Shown piece by piece: positions 15,280 through 24,679 of a DNA stretch of 64,000 nucleotides (within the stretch, counting starts at the first letter, position 1; each line of letters opens with the position of its first letter). Under the pieces are notes generated by a model. It was not told the origin of the DNA and searched no databases. It saw only the letters and a list, made by a program, of their open reading frames with translations. The translations under genes were made by a program, and so were the position numbers. Origin of the DNA: Pseudomonadaceae bacterium SI-3 (GTDB lineage Bacteria; Pseudomonadota; Gammaproteobacteria; Pseudomonadales; Pseudomonadaceae); assembly GCA_004010935.1 (NCBI GenBank), contig CP026511.1, forward strand, positions 2,604,001 through 2,668,000, given 5' to 3'.

Positions 15280-16644
15280 ATGACGACCTTTCCGCTTTCC
15301 CAGATCGACGAACTCAAACAGAGCCTGCAGGACAAAGGCGTCAAGTACGCCATGGCCAGCTACGTGGACATGCACGGCGTGATCAAAGGCAAATTCGTGC
15401 CACTGGCGCATCTCGGCCAGATGCTGCGTGGCTCGGAGCTGTATACCGGGGCGGCGCTGGACGGCGTCCCGCAGCAGATCAGCGACAACGAAGTCGCCGC
15501 CATGCCGGACCCGGCCAGCGCCACCCAGTGCAGCTGGAACCGCAGCCTGGCCTGGTTCGCCAGTGATCTGTACCTGGACGGCAAGCCGTTCGACGCCTGC
15601 TCGCGCGGCATTCTCAAGCGCCAAACCGAGGCTGCAGCCGAGATGGGCTACAGCTTCAATCTGGGCATTGAGACCGAATTCTTCCTCTATAAGGACACCC
15701 CGGACGGCGGCTTCGCCCCGCTCAGCGATCGCGATACCGCAGCCAAACCCTGCTACGACCCGCGCCTGCTGATGGACAACCTGCCGGTAATCGACGAACT
15801 GGTGGAGGCCATGAACGAGATGGGCTGGGGCGTCTACTCCTTCGACCACGAGGACGCCAACGGCCAGTTCGAAACCGACTTCAAGTACTCGGACGCGTTG
15901 ACCATGGCCGACCGCTTCGTGTTCTTCCGCATGATGGCCAATGAGATCGCCCGCAAGCATGGTGCCTTCGCGACCTTCATGCCCAAGCCCTCGGCGCAGC
16001 GCACCGGTAGCGGCGCGCACTACAACATGTCGCTGGCGGATCTGGCGTCTGGCAAGAATCTCTTTGAGGTGGACGGTGATGACCCGCACGGCTGTGGTGT
16101 CTCCCCGCTCGCCTACCACTTCATCGCTGGCATCCTGAAACACGCCAAGGCCATTTGCGCAGTGATCGCGCCCACCGTGAACAGCTACAAGCGGCTGATT
16201 CGCAAAGGCGCCATGTCCGGCTCGACCTGGGCACCGGTGTTCGTCTGCTACGGCAACAACAACCGCACCAACATGCTGCGTATTCCGTCCCAAGGCGCGC
16301 GCGTGGAATGTCGCGCCGCCGATATCGGCTGCAACCCTTATCTCGGCGCCGCGATGATCCTTGCCGCAGGTCTCGAAGGGGTCCGTGAAAAGCTTGAGCC
16401 AGGCCAGCCGCACCGCGAGAACATGTACGACTACAGCGAAAAGGACGTCGCGGACATGGGCATCGAGACCCTGCCGCGCACGCTGTCCGAAGCCATCGAC
16501 GCCTTCGAAGCCGACCCGCTGTCCCGCCAGGTCTTCGGCGACGCCATGTACCAGGCCTTCGTCGACTACAAGCGCGACGAATGGAATGCCTACCACACCC
16601 ATGTTTCCGACTGGGAAATCCAGCGCTACCTGAAATTCTTCTGA
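15280..16644 (+). CDS. glnT: GlnT-type glutamate-ammonia ligase (type III glutamine synthetase-like)
   Basis: 454-aa ATP-dependent ligase of the glutamine synthetase superfamily, short type III/GlnT class. It has an N-terminal beta-grasp region (YVDMHGVIKGKFVPL) and metal-binding motifs (LGIETEFFLYK, FDHEDANGQFE). Nucleotide and glutamate motifs follow (SGAHYNMSL, NNRTNMLRIPS, VECRAADIGCNPYLG). The start at 15280 follows CAAGGG and matches the family N-terminus; the longer open frame upstream runs through the promoter. Close relatives include gamma-glutamylmethylamide synthetases (GmaS), so the acceptor amine could be methylamine instead of ammonia; no N-methylglutamate synthase or dehydrogenase genes are in view. 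The binding-protein gene follows after 22 bp, probably in the same transcript. Confidence 0.88.
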   Translation: MTTFPLSQIDELKQSLQDKGVKYAMASYVDMHGVIKGKFVPLAHLGQMLRGSELYTGAALDGVPQQISDNEVAAMPDPASATQCSWNRSLAWFASDLYLDGKPFDACSRGILKRQTEAAAEMGYSFNLGIETEFFLYKDTPDGGFAPLSDRDTAAKPCYDPRLLMDNLPVIDELVEAMNEMGWGVYSFDHEDANGQFETDFKYSDALTMADRFVFFRMMANEIARKHGAFATFMPKPSAQRTGSGAHYNMSLADLASGKNLFEVDGDDPHGCGVSPLAYHFIAGILKHAKAICAVIAPTVNSYKRLIRKGAMSGSTWAPVFVCYGNNNRTNMLRIPSQGARVECRAADIGCNPYLGAAMILAAGLEGVREKLEPGQPHRENMYDYSEKDVADMGIETLPRTLSEAIDAFEADPLSRQVFGDAMYQAFVDYKRDEWNAYHTHVSDWEIQRYLKFF

Positions 16645-16666
16645 CTCGATGAAAAGGAGATTCACC

Positions 16667-17740
16667 ATGCAAGCCAATACGTTCAAGCGGGCACTCTGTG
16701 CCGGCGCCGTGATCATTGCAGCCCTTTCGCCTTTTGCTGCGCAGGCCGAGGAAAAGAAAACCTTCGACATCGCCTGGACGATCTACGCCGGCTGGATGCC
16801 GTGGAAGTACGCCGACGAGTCGGGAATCATGAAGAAATGGGCAGACAAGTACGGAATCGAGGTGAACATCACCCAGATCAACGACTACGTCGAATCGATC
16901 AACCAGTACACCGCCGGCCAGTTCGACGGCGTAGTCGCCACCAGCATGGATGCGCTCTCGATCCCGGCTGCCGGCGGCGTAGACACCACGGCCCTGATCG
17001 TCGGGGACTACTCCAACGGCAACGACGGCTTGGTGATGAAGGGCACTGCCGATCTGAAATCCCTCGAAGGCCAGCAGATTCATCTGGTCGAGCTGTCGGT
17101 CTCGCATTACCTGCTGGCCCAGGCACTGGACAGTGTGGGCATGAGCGAGCGCGACGTGCAGGTGGTGAACACCTCGGATGCCGACCTGGTCGCGGCGTTC
17201 AGCACCGACGACGTGCGCAACGTCGTCACCTGGAACCCGCTGCTCGATGAAGTCGCTGCCATGCCCGGCGCGCACAAGGCCTTCGACTCCAGCCAGATCC
17301 CGGGCCATATCAAGGACCTGACCATCGTCAACAGCGAAACCCTGGCGGACAACCCGGACTTCGGCAAAGCGCTGGTAGGCGCCTGGTATGAGGTGATGGG
17401 CATCCTCGAAAGCGATACCGAGGAAGGCGCCAAGGCACGAGCAGCCCTGGGACAAGCATCGGGCACCGATCAAGCCGGTTACGAAAGCCAGCTCAAGGGC
17501 ATGAAGATGTTCTGGAAGCCGGCCGATTCGCTGGCCTTCATCGAAAGCGACGAGGCCTACCAAGCCATGGACAGCGTTCGCCAGTTCTCCTTCGATCACG
17601 GCTTGCTAGGCGACGGCGCCGACTCGGTAGATTTCGTCGGCATCGCCATGCCGGGCGACAAGTTGCTCGGCTCCGATGCCAACGTCAAACTGCGCTTCGA
17701 TACCACCTACATGCAGATGGCGGCGGACGGAAAGTTGTAA
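16667..17740 (+). CDS. Periplasmic NMT1-type ABC substrate-binding protein
   Basis: 357-aa exported binding protein with signal peptide (FKRALCAGAVIIAALSPFAAQA) and a type II periplasmic-binding fold of the NMT1/SsuA class (IAWTIYAGWMPWKYADESGI, QFDGVVATSMDALSIPAAGG, VVTWNPLLDEV). Its overall look resembles proteins annotated as putative urea (urea-carboxylase-associated) ABC binding proteins. The ATG at 16667 is chosen because AAAAGGAGA lies seven bases upstream. It directly follows glnT and matches the class of the permease/ATPase at the window start, now 16 kb away. I infer it once sat closer to that transporter and that it binds a small nitrogenous solute. Confidence 0.85.
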   Translation: MQANTFKRALCAGAVIIAALSPFAAQAEEKKTFDIAWTIYAGWMPWKYADESGIMKKWADKYGIEVNITQINDYVESINQYTAGQFDGVVATSMDALSIPAAGGVDTTALIVGDYSNGNDGLVMKGTADLKSLEGQQIHLVELSVSHYLLAQALDSVGMSERDVQVVNTSDADLVAAFSTDDVRNVVTWNPLLDEVAAMPGAHKAFDSSQIPGHIKDLTIVNSETLADNPDFGKALVGAWYEVMGILESDTEEGAKARAALGQASGTDQAGYESQLKGMKMFWKPADSLAFIESDEAYQAMDSVRQFSFDHGLLGDGADSVDFVGIAMPGDKLLGSDANVKLRFDTTYMQMAADGKL

Positions 17741-17749
17741 AAGGTGCCG

Positions 17750-17794
17750 GCTGCCAGCTTCTACCTGAAGCTGGTTCTACCTGAAGCTGGCAGC
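17750..17794 (+). terminator. Hairpin after the binding-protein gene
   Basis: Inverted repeat GCTGCCAGCTTC (17750-17761) and GAAGCTGGCAGC (17783-17794), with a partial internal repeat of the arm (CTACCTGAAGCTGG twice). There is no T-run, so it may slow decay or terminate weakly before the tetR-type gene. Confidence 0.5.
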
Positions 17795-17831
17795 TCGCGT
17801 TCGCTCGCCCCCACTCTCAACGATCAAGCTC

Positions 17832-18449
17832 ATGCGCCGTACCAAAGAAGACGCCGAACAAACCCGCCTGAAGATTATCGCCGCCGCGCTGGAGCTGTTC
17901 AGCAAAAACGGCTATTCCAACACGACCCTGGCGATGATCGCCGATGAGGCAGGCTTCAGCCGCGGACCGATCTACTGGCACTTCAAGAACAAGGATGAGT
18001 TGTACCAGGCGGTTCTGGGATTTTCCCAGCAGCCGTTGGAAAAACTGATTACCCAGAGCCAGAGCATGGCCGAGCGGCCGCTGGAGGCGCTCGAGCATTT
18101 CGTCAGCGAATGGTTTCGCCTGTTGCTGGAGGATCGCTGGCACCGGCAGTCATTCGAGATCTTGTTGAACAAGACCGAATTCACCGAGCAGATGGCCGAT
18201 ACCCTCGCGCGTGAGCGCAAACTGACACGCGACATCGTTACGCTGCTGGAAACGCTCATCGAAGCCGCAAGCCCAAGCATCGACCCTGGCACAGCCAAGC
18301 CACACAGCCGCGCGCTATTTGTCTATGCAAGCCTTATGGGCATTACCCACAGCTGGCTGTTCTCGCCTGAACTGTTCAACCTCAAGTCGCAACAGACGTT
18401 ATTCACCAAGCAGCTGCTCGCCGACTGCCGCCCGCCAGAACCGGCATAG
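17832..18449 (+). CDS. TetR/AcrR-family transcriptional regulator
   Basis: 205-aa repressor. The N-terminal helix-turn-helix (ALELFSKNGYSNTTLAMIADEAGFSRGPIYWHFKNKDELY, read as residues ~18-56) is a textbook TetR domain. The start MRRTKEDAEQTR is typical of AcrR/TtgR-type efflux regulators. The C-terminal half is helical and would bind a small ligand. No efflux genes adjoin it, so the target is not evident; the curlin-repeat gene downstream and the glnT operon upstream are the nearest candidates. There is a 210-bp gap to the next gene. Confidence 0.9.
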   Translation: MRRTKEDAEQTRLKIIAAALELFSKNGYSNTTLAMIADEAGFSRGPIYWHFKNKDELYQAVLGFSQQPLEKLITQSQSMAERPLEALEHFVSEWFRLLLEDRWHRQSFEILLNKTEFTEQMADTLARERKLTRDIVTLLETLIEAASPSIDPGTAKPHSRALFVYASLMGITHSWLFSPELFNLKSQQTLFTKQLLADCRPPEPA

Positions 18450-18659
18450 TCCCGTTCGCACCCGCTCGTCATCTCGTTATTTCCAAACAATACAAAGCAG
18501 AATGCTGGCAAATCGGGCCCGGATATCAAGGCCTTCGTTTAATGCCGCGTTGTGCTGGAGGTATTAATTCTCCGCCCATGCCAGATCGTCTTTCCGGTGG
18601 ATACACAACTGCAAACCTGACGCATAGAAGTCAGGCTCCTGCAGCGGAGGGATACTGAC

Positions 18660-19757
18660 ATGCAAACAAAAAGAACAATCCTGGCGGCCGCCATTTCACT
18701 GCTGATCGCCAACCACGCCTATGCCGCAAGCGAGTCGGTTCAGGACCAGACGGGTACTGATAACGTCGCCGATGTCGTTCAGCAAGGCGATTCCAGCAGC
18801 GTCAACCAGCGTCAGAACGGCACGGCCAACGTTGTCTTCACCGAGCAACGCGGTGTCGGACTGACGACCGAGAGCGATCAGGTCGGCAGCGGCAATATCT
18901 CTGTTACCGATCAGAGTGGTTCCAACGGCAGCGTGGCGATCAGTCAAGACGGTCAATACAACCTGGCGACCATCCTTCAATCTTCGGTGGGCGTAGGCCA
19001 GTCGGCCGCCATTTCGCAGGCAGGGATCAGCAACCTTGCATACATCGAACAGCAGGACGGCGCAGGGAACGCCGCAACGATCAGTCAGAACGGACAGCGC
19101 AATGCCACCGAGGTTTTCCAGGTTGGGCGCCTGAGCAAACGCTACACGGGCGTCCAGAATGGTGACGGCAATACCGCCTACATCGAACAGTCTGGCAGTG
19201 CCTCTGCCGATACCGAGCAGACCGGCACAGCCAACGTCATCAGACTCACTCAGGACGGCTTCCCTTATGGCGCCTATGCGTCCATTAGCCAGAACGGCAC
19301 CGGGAACAAGGCGACGCTCGACCAGCGCTCAGGCGGCCGTTATTCCTCAGGAGATGTGGCGTTGGTTCAGATCGGCACGGACAACGTCGCAGATGTGGTG
19401 GAATCTGGTGGCTTCTCTTCGTTCTCCTTTACCCAGGACGGCATCGGCAACGTGCTGACTGCAGAGCAAGGCGGACGCTCGACGTCAGTCGTTGGGCGCT
19501 CTACGGGTAATTCCAACCGGGTCGATATCGAGCAGGATTTCGACGGCAGCAGCCTTGTCATTGACCAGAACGGAACGGCCAACGAGATAGACGTGGTTCA
19601 GATGGGCTACTACAGCAGCGGCACCATTGAGCAGGTTGGCACGGAGAATTACGCGTCGCTGGTGCAAACGGGTGCATGGGACAACGTGCAGCAGTACGAC
19701 GCGGCCATCATGCAGAACGGTACAGGCAATTCGGCGTTCGTTACGCAGGGACCGTAA
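18660..19757 (+). CDS. Orphan curlin-repeat (CsgA/CsgB-like) secreted amyloid protein
   Basis: 365-aa exported protein: signal peptide MQTKRTILAAAISLLIANHAYA, then about sixteen degenerate curlin-type repeats built on Q-x-G-x-x-N-x-A-x-x-x-Q (for example ISQNGQRNATEVFQ, IDQNGTANEIDVVQ, IMQNGTGNSAFVTQ). The Gln/Asn ladders imply a beta-solenoid that can assemble as amyloid. CsgA is ~150 aa with five repeats, so this is more than twice as long. GGAGGG lies before the ATG. No csgB, csgC, csgE, csgF or csgG is in the window, so export would depend on a distant curli system or another route. Function in adhesion or biofilm is inferred from the family. Confidence 0.85.
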   Translation: MQTKRTILAAAISLLIANHAYAASESVQDQTGTDNVADVVQQGDSSSVNQRQNGTANVVFTEQRGVGLTTESDQVGSGNISVTDQSGSNGSVAISQDGQYNLATILQSSVGVGQSAAISQAGISNLAYIEQQDGAGNAATISQNGQRNATEVFQVGRLSKRYTGVQNGDGNTAYIEQSGSASADTEQTGTANVIRLTQDGFPYGAYASISQNGTGNKATLDQRSGGRYSSGDVALVQIGTDNVADVVESGGFSSFSFTQDGIGNVLTAEQGGRSTSVVGRSTGNSNRVDIEQDFDGSSLVIDQNGTANEIDVVQMGYYSSGTIEQVGTENYASLVQTGAWDNVQQYDAAIMQNGTGNSAFVTQGP

Positions 19758-19808
19758 CACCCTACGCCCAGCTGCAGCTTCGCCCACTCGCAGCAGCATA
19801 CGTGCAGT

Positions 19809-19835
19809 GGCAGGCCATTCAGAACGTGGCCTGCC
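19809..19835. terminator. Terminator-like hairpin between convergent genes
   Basis: Arms GGCAGGCCA and TGGCCTGCC with a 9-base loop, located between the end of the curlin-repeat gene and the end of the response regulator gene on the opposite strand. It could serve both directions; no strong T-run. Confidence 0.55.
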
Positions 19836-19838
19836 CTC

Positions 19839-20201
19839 TCAGTCAATCGCCAAGGCCTGGCGCACGACTCGCTCGAGGTCACTGAAGAAAAATGGCTTTT
19901 GCAGCGTCGGAATGTGCGCGTAGCGCGGGTCCATGCCGACCGAGCCATAGCCGGTCGCGAACACCAACGGGATGTGGCGGTCGATCAGGCGATCCGCAAT
20001 CGGAAAGCTATTGACCCCGTCCAGGTTGACGTCCAGCACTGCCAGGTCGAAATCACCGCTCTCGGCTGCCTGCATGCCTTCCGCAAAGCGTGGCACCAGT
20101 TCCACATGTTCGCAGCCGATGTCCTGCAGCATGTCTTCCAGCAGCATGCCGATCAGCGCTTCATCCTCGATGACCAGTACCTTCGAACACAGACCACTCA
20201 T
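19839..20201 (-). CDS. Single-domain response regulator
   Basis: 120-aa receiver-only protein. Acidic pocket VIEDE, phosphoacceptor Asp in AVLDVNL, switch Thr in FATGYG, Lys in LQKPF. The start at 20201 is chosen because it overlaps the kinase stop as ATGA; a longer frame reaches 20225 without support. It is the partner of the HWE kinase encoded just upstream on the same strand and a paralogue of the receiver at 2849-3217. No output domain. Confidence 0.9.
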   Translation of the reverse strand: MSGLCSKVLVIEDEALIGMLLEDMLQDIGCEHVELVPRFAEGMQAAESGDFDLAVLDVNLDGVNSFPIADRLIDRHIPLVFATGYGSVGMDPRYAHIPTLQKPFFFSDLERVVRQALAID

Positions 20202-21988
20202 TGCAACGGCACCTCTATATCGCAAACAACGCCGCCGGCGAGATAGGCCAAACGTACCTCGGCGTCCAACTCACCACCCAACCCGCGTTCAAGCAACCTC
20301 GACCCGAACCCTTTGCGTACGGGTGGGGTAACGACCGGGCCACCGACCTCCTCCCAGTGCAACCGGAGAGTGGGTGTCTGCTCCGACAGTGACACCTCCC
20401 AGGCGATGCGCACCTGGCCTGAGTCGCTGGACAACGCTCCGTATTTGGCCGCATTGGTGCACAGTTCATGCAGTGCCATAGCCAGCGCCAACGCTTGCTT
20501 GGGCCGCAACCGCTGCGCCGGCCCCTCGCTGACGAAACGTTGCTGGCCATCGACCCGGAACGGCGCGACGGCCTGCTCGATAACATCACGCAGGTCTGCG
20601 GCTTGCCAGTTCTCCCGCGACAGCACGTCGTGCGCCTTGGATAGCGCGATCAAGCGCCCTTCAAACCACTGATAGCTTTGGTTGCTGGCATCGCGGCGAA
20701 AGCTCTGCGCAGCAATCGACTGGACCGTCGCGAGTGTGTTCTTGACCCGATGGTTAAGCTCATTGAGCAGCAATTGGCGATGATCGTCGGCGACCTTTCG
20801 CTCGGTAATGTCGACCAGCATGTTGACCGCGCCAATCAGCTCGCCGGCGCTGTTACGCAGCGGAGCGGGATACGCGAGAAACGGCACGCGGGTTCCGTCC
20901 GGGCGCTCAGCCAACGCCTCGGCACCCTGGATAGCGCTGTTTTCGATCACCGCCACGGCCATTGGGCACTCCTCGTGACGCATCGGTGTGCCGTCTGGCC
21001 AGTACAACCGCCAGGTTACGCACCACTCATCGCTACCAATGATCGGCACACGCCCGGTCAGATCGACACAAGCCTGGTTGAAGTAGCTGACTTTGCCATT
21101 CGCATCGGTGGTGTAAACGGCCGAAGGCAAGGCCTCCAGAAGGTCGCGCAAGCGCTGTTCCGCCTCCCGATTGGCTGCCTCCAGTTGCTTGCGTTCGGTA
21201 ATGTCGCGAGCGATTGCCAGTTGTACGTAACCGCCGCTGGATCCGTTGCTGCCATCTGGCATCGTCATGGGCACCGCGTGGGTTTCCATGTGCCGCCGTT
21301 GTCCAGCGAGATTGATGATGTCGAACTCCCAACTGAGTTTTTCACCATCGCAAACCCGAAGGTGCTGCTCCTGCCATGAGGCTCGATGTTCAGGCGCGAT
21401 CAGCTCAAATACGCAGGCACCCTCCACGTCCTCCGGCGCGTTCGCTGCCAGCATTTGCAGGCCTGCCGGGTTCATTTGTACCAGCGTCCCGTCGCGATCA
21501 ACCACCTTCACGCATTCGGGCGTGTGGTTCACCATCGCGCTCAACCAGTCGACATTACGTCGCCGATCGGCGCTTGACTGCCGCGCAGGCGTAATGGCCT
21601 GAAAGCACACAACTGCGCCGGTGATCTGTCCGGTGTCGTTGCGCAGCGCTTCGATATTGGCCAACACAGCGGCTGAAATGCCATCGGGCCGCTCGATCAG
21701 CAGCACGACGTCCTGAGCGGAGCGACCGGTGCGAATCGTGTAAGCCAGCGGTGTATCGGCAAGCGGCATCAGCTCGCCATCGTTTCGCACCACCCGCAGG
21801 CGTCCGTGACTGGCTAGCACCCCGCCGCACAGCTGATCGGCCATCCGGTTGTAGCGCTGCACAGCGCCGTTGGCGTCGAGCACGCACACGCCCATGGGCA
21901 TGACGTCGAGTACGGGATCATCGAACGGCAGCGAATCCGCAAGAGAATCGGTTGCCGGGTTCGCGCCGGGGATATTTGCAATCTGCAT
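20198..21988 (-). CDS. HWE-family sensor histidine kinase with multiple PAS domains
   Basis: 596-aa soluble kinase with three PAS-like domains (about 20-135, 150-280 and 290-410; ITERK linkers end the second and third) followed by an HWE transmitter. Motifs: H-box ELNHRVKNTLATVQSI, ALHELCTNAAKYGAL N-box, LHWEEVGGP (W-x-E), RKGFGSRLLERGL. A GTG two codons upstream (21994) is an alternative start; the ATG at 21988 has AAAGGTG before it. The gene is coupled by ATGA overlap to its receiver. The transmitter resembles that of the kinase at 1798-2859, but the sensory part is different and longer. The signal is unknown. Confidence 0.9.
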   Translation of the reverse strand: MQIANIPGANPATDSLADSLPFDDPVLDVMPMGVCVLDANGAVQRYNRMADQLCGGVLASHGRLRVVRNDGELMPLADTPLAYTIRTGRSAQDVVLLIERPDGISAAVLANIEALRNDTGQITGAVVCFQAITPARQSSADRRRNVDWLSAMVNHTPECVKVVDRDGTLVQMNPAGLQMLAANAPEDVEGACVFELIAPEHRASWQEQHLRVCDGEKLSWEFDIINLAGQRRHMETHAVPMTMPDGSNGSSGGYVQLAIARDITERKQLEAANREAEQRLRDLLEALPSAVYTTDANGKVSYFNQACVDLTGRVPIIGSDEWCVTWRLYWPDGTPMRHEECPMAVAVIENSAIQGAEALAERPDGTRVPFLAYPAPLRNSAGELIGAVNMLVDITERKVADDHRQLLLNELNHRVKNTLATVQSIAAQSFRRDASNQSYQWFEGRLIALSKAHDVLSRENWQAADLRDVIEQAVAPFRVDGQQRFVSEGPAQRLRPKQALALAMALHELCTNAAKYGALSSDSGQVRIAWEVSLSEQTPTLRLHWEEVGGPVVTPPVRKGFGSRLLERGLGGELDAEVRLAYLAGGVVCDIEVPLQ

Positions 21989-22212
21989 TAGCACCTTTCA
22001 CGCCGGTCGATGGGTTCCCGCTAGCAGAGTTTACTGAACCAAGCGAGGCGGCGGGTTTCAGCAGCCCGCCACATTCGCTGCAAGCATAGCCTGTGTATTT
22101 ATGCAGACAAGCTATGCATCGAGCCGCATTGATGTTGACAAATATGCACTCTAGGATCAGGACAGCTCCATCGACTTGCCTATCCGAATAACAACAATCG
22201 CTAGGACACGCC

Positions 22213-23724
22213 ATGACCCAGTCAAGTGCCATCCCCACAGTCAAACTCCTGATCGGCGGTGAGCTGATGGAGTCGTCCACCAGCGAGTGGCGCGACATCA
22301 TCAACCCGGCGACTCAGGAGGTCCTGGCCCGCGTGCCTTTCGCTACCGAAGCGGAAATGAATGCCGCCGTTGCCAGTGCCAAGGAAGCCTTCAAGACCTG
22401 GCGCAAGACCCCCATCGGCGCACGCTCGCGAATCTTCCTCAAGTACCAGCAGCTGATCCGTGAAAACATGAAGGAGCTGGCAGCGATCCTCACGGCGGAA
22501 CAGGGCAAGACGCTGCCCGATGCCGAGGGCGACGTGTTCCGCGGGCTGGAAGTCGTCGAGCACGCCGCCGGGATTGGCAACCTGCAGCTGGGCGAGCTGG
22601 CCAACAACGTCGCAACGGGTGTGGACACCTACACCTTGCTGCAGCCGTTGGGCGTCTGCGCCGGGATTACACCGTTCAACTTCCCGGCGATGATCCCGCT
22701 GTGGATGTTTCCGATGGCAATCGCCACAGGTAATACCTTCGTCCTCAAGCCGTCCGAGCAGGACCCGATGGTGACCATGCGTCTCGCCGAACTGGCGCTT
22801 GAAGCGGGTGTACCGCCGGGCGTGCTTAACGTCATCCATGGCGGCGCCGATGCGGTGAACCTGATCTGCGACCACCCGGATATCAAGGCCGTCTCCTTCG
22901 TCGGCTCGACAAAAGTCGGCACACACGTCTACAACCGCGCCAGCCAGGCCGGCAAGCGCGTGCAGTGCATGATGGGCGCGAAGAACCACGGCATCATCCT
23001 GCCGGACGCCCACAAGGAGCAGACCCTTAACAACCTCACGGGCGCTGCATTCGGCGCGGCCGGTCAGCGCTGCATGGCGCTTTCAGTGCTGATCCTTGTG
23101 GGCGAGGCGCAGAGCTGGCTGCCGGATCTGATCGCCAAAGCCAAGACTTTGAAGATCAACGCAGGCGCTGAAAGCGGCACCGATGTCGGTCCGGTGGTTT
23201 CCTGCGCAGCGCTGGATCGCATCAGCTCGCTGATCGAACGCGGTGTATCGGAAGGCGCGGAACTGGTGCTGGACGGCCGCAACCCTCAGGTTTCCGGCTA
23301 CGACAACGGCAACTTCGTCGGGCCAACCATTTTCTCCGGCGTGAAGCCCGAAATGAGCATCTACCGCGAAGAGATCTTCGGGCCGGTGCTCTGCGTGATG
23401 CAGGCCGACACGCTCGATGAAGCCATCGAACTGATCAACGCCAACCCCAACGGCAACGGCACCGCCCTCTTCACCCGTTCCGGCGCGGCAGCCCGGCATT
23501 TCCAGGAAGAAATCGATGTCGGCCAGGTGGGCATCAACGTGCCGATCCCGGTGCCGGTGCCGATGTTCTCCTTCACGGGTTCGCGCGCCTCGAAACTCGG
23601 CGACCTCGGCCCGTATGGCAAGCAGGTGGTGCAGTTCTACACTCAAACCAAGACCGTCACCCAGCGCTGGTTCGACGAGAACGAAGTCGGCGGCCCGGTG
23701 AACACCACCATCAACCTCAAGTAA
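22213..23724 (+). CDS. mmsA: Methylmalonate-semialdehyde dehydrogenase (CoA-acylating)
   Basis: 503-aa aldehyde dehydrogenase converting (methyl)malonate semialdehyde, NAD+ and CoA to propionyl- or acetyl-CoA in valine degradation. Recognisable motifs are the N-terminal [15 protein letters not shown], the [16 protein letters not shown] segment typical of MmsA, KPSEQDPM, and the catalytic Cys in [10 protein letters not shown] at about residue 285. The C-terminus [12 protein letters not shown] is also MmsA-like. It heads a probable operon with mmsB, the 3-hydroxyisobutyryl-CoA hydrolase and an acyl-CoA dehydrogenase. A 7-bp inverted repeat (GCATAGC/GCTATGC, 22084-22117) lies in the 220-bp upstream region, possibly an operator. 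No MmsR-type regulator adjoins it. Confidence 0.96.
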   Translation: MTQSSAIPTVKLLIGGELMESSTSEWRDIINPATQEVLARVPFATEAEMNAAVASAKEAFKTWRKTPIGARSRIFLKYQQLIRENMKELAAILTAEQGKTLPDAEGDVFRGLEVVEHAAGIGNLQLGELANNVATGVDTYTLLQPLGVCAGITPFNFPAMIPLWMFPMAIATGNTFVLKPSEQDPMVTMRLAELALEAGVPPGVLNVIHGGADAVNLICDHPDIKAVSFVGSTKVGTHVYNRASQAGKRVQCMMGAKNHGIILPDAHKEQTLNNLTGAAFGAAGQRCMALSVLILVGEAQSWLPDLIAKAKTLKINAGAESGTDVGPVVSCAALDRISSLIERGVSEGAELVLDGRNPQVSGYDNGNFVGPTIFSGVKPEMSIYREEIFGPVLCVMQADTLDEAIELINANPNGNGTALFTRSGAAARHFQEEIDVGQVGINVPIPVPVPMFSFTGSRASKLGDLGPYGKQVVQFYTQTKTVTQRWFDENEVGGPVNTTINLK

Positions 23725-23730
23725 CCGCTA

Positions 23731-23754
23731 CGACGCCCTGCACGCAGGGCGTCG
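23731..23754 (+). terminator. Strong hairpin between mmsA and mmsB
   Basis: Perfect 11-bp arms CGACGCCCTGC and GCAGGGCGTCG with a 2-base loop (a 4-base loop if the last pair opens), no T-run. It probably attenuates transcription or protects the mmsA message rather than ending the operon, since mmsB follows only 63 bp after mmsA. Confidence 0.6.
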
Positions 23755-23786
23755 AATCAGCCGCCAATAACAAGAAGGAAACGGCC

Positions 23787-24677
23787 ATGCATATCGGATT
23801 TCTCGGACTCGGCAACATGGGCGGGCCCATGGCCCGCAACCTGCTCAAGGCCGGGCATGAGGTCACTGTCTTCGATCTTTCCGCCACGGCGGTCTCCGGG
23901 CTGGTCGAAGCGGGTGCCAAAGAGGCCACATCGCCGGCTGCAATCGCCCAGGCAGGTGTCGAAACCATCATCACCATGCTGCCTGCGGCTGCCCATGTGA
24001 AGCAGGTCTACCTCGGTGAGGACGGGCTGCTCGCGCATGTACCGGCCGGCGTACTGCTGATCGACTCCTCCACCATCGACCCGATGTCCGCGCGGGAGGT
24101 CGCAGCGGCCGCCGCGCAGCATGGCAACCCCATGCTCGATGCCCCGGTATCCGGCGGCACGGTCGGCGCCGCAGCCGGCACCCTGACGTTTATGGTCGGC
24201 GGCAGCGAGGCGGATTTCCAAAAAGCGCAGCCGATCCTCGCCGCAATGGGCAAGAACATCGTCCACTGCGGCGACACGGGTAATGGTCAGGTCGCCAAGG
24301 TTGCAAACAACATGCTGCTGGGCATCTCGATGATCGGCGTGGCCGAAGCCATGTCGCTGGGCGTGGCCCTGGGGATGGACGCAAAGGTGCTGGCCGGAAT
24401 AATCAACTCGTCGAGCGGACGTTGCTGGGCATCGGAGATCAACAACCCCTTCCCTGGCGTGCTGGAAAACGGCCCGGCCTCGCGTGGCTACAGCGGCGGG
24501 TTTGGCACCGACCTGATGCTCAAGGACCTTGGGCTGGCCAGCGAAGCAGCCAAACAAGTGCGCCAGCCGGTTATCCTCGGTGGTCTCGCGCAGCAGCTGT
24601 ACCAGGCATTTAGCATGCAAGGCCACGGTGGGCTGGACTTCTCCGCGATCATCAAACTTTACCGCCAAGAGGACTAG
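23787..24677 (+). CDS. mmsB: 3-hydroxyisobutyrate dehydrogenase
   Basis: 296-aa NAD-dependent dehydrogenase of valine degradation, oxidising 3-hydroxyisobutyrate to methylmalonate semialdehyde, the MmsA substrate. The Rossmann motif GFLGLGNMGGPMARNL is at the N-terminus. The substrate motif DAPVSGGTVGAAAGTL is at about 120-135, and the catalytic Lys is in GQVAKVANNMLLG at about residue 171. Cytosolic. Two bases separate it from the hydrolase gene that follows. Confidence 0.96.
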   Translation: MHIGFLGLGNMGGPMARNLLKAGHEVTVFDLSATAVSGLVEAGAKEATSPAAIAQAGVETIITMLPAAAHVKQVYLGEDGLLAHVPAGVLLIDSSTIDPMSAREVAAAAAQHGNPMLDAPVSGGTVGAAAGTLTFMVGGSEADFQKAQPILAAMGKNIVHCGDTGNGQVAKVANNMLLGISMIGVAEAMSLGVALGMDAKVLAGIINSSSGRCWASEINNPFPGVLENGPASRGYSGGFGTDLMLKDLGLASEAAKQVRQPVILGGLAQQLYQAFSMQGHGGLDFSAIIKLYRQED

Positions 24678-24679
24678 AC

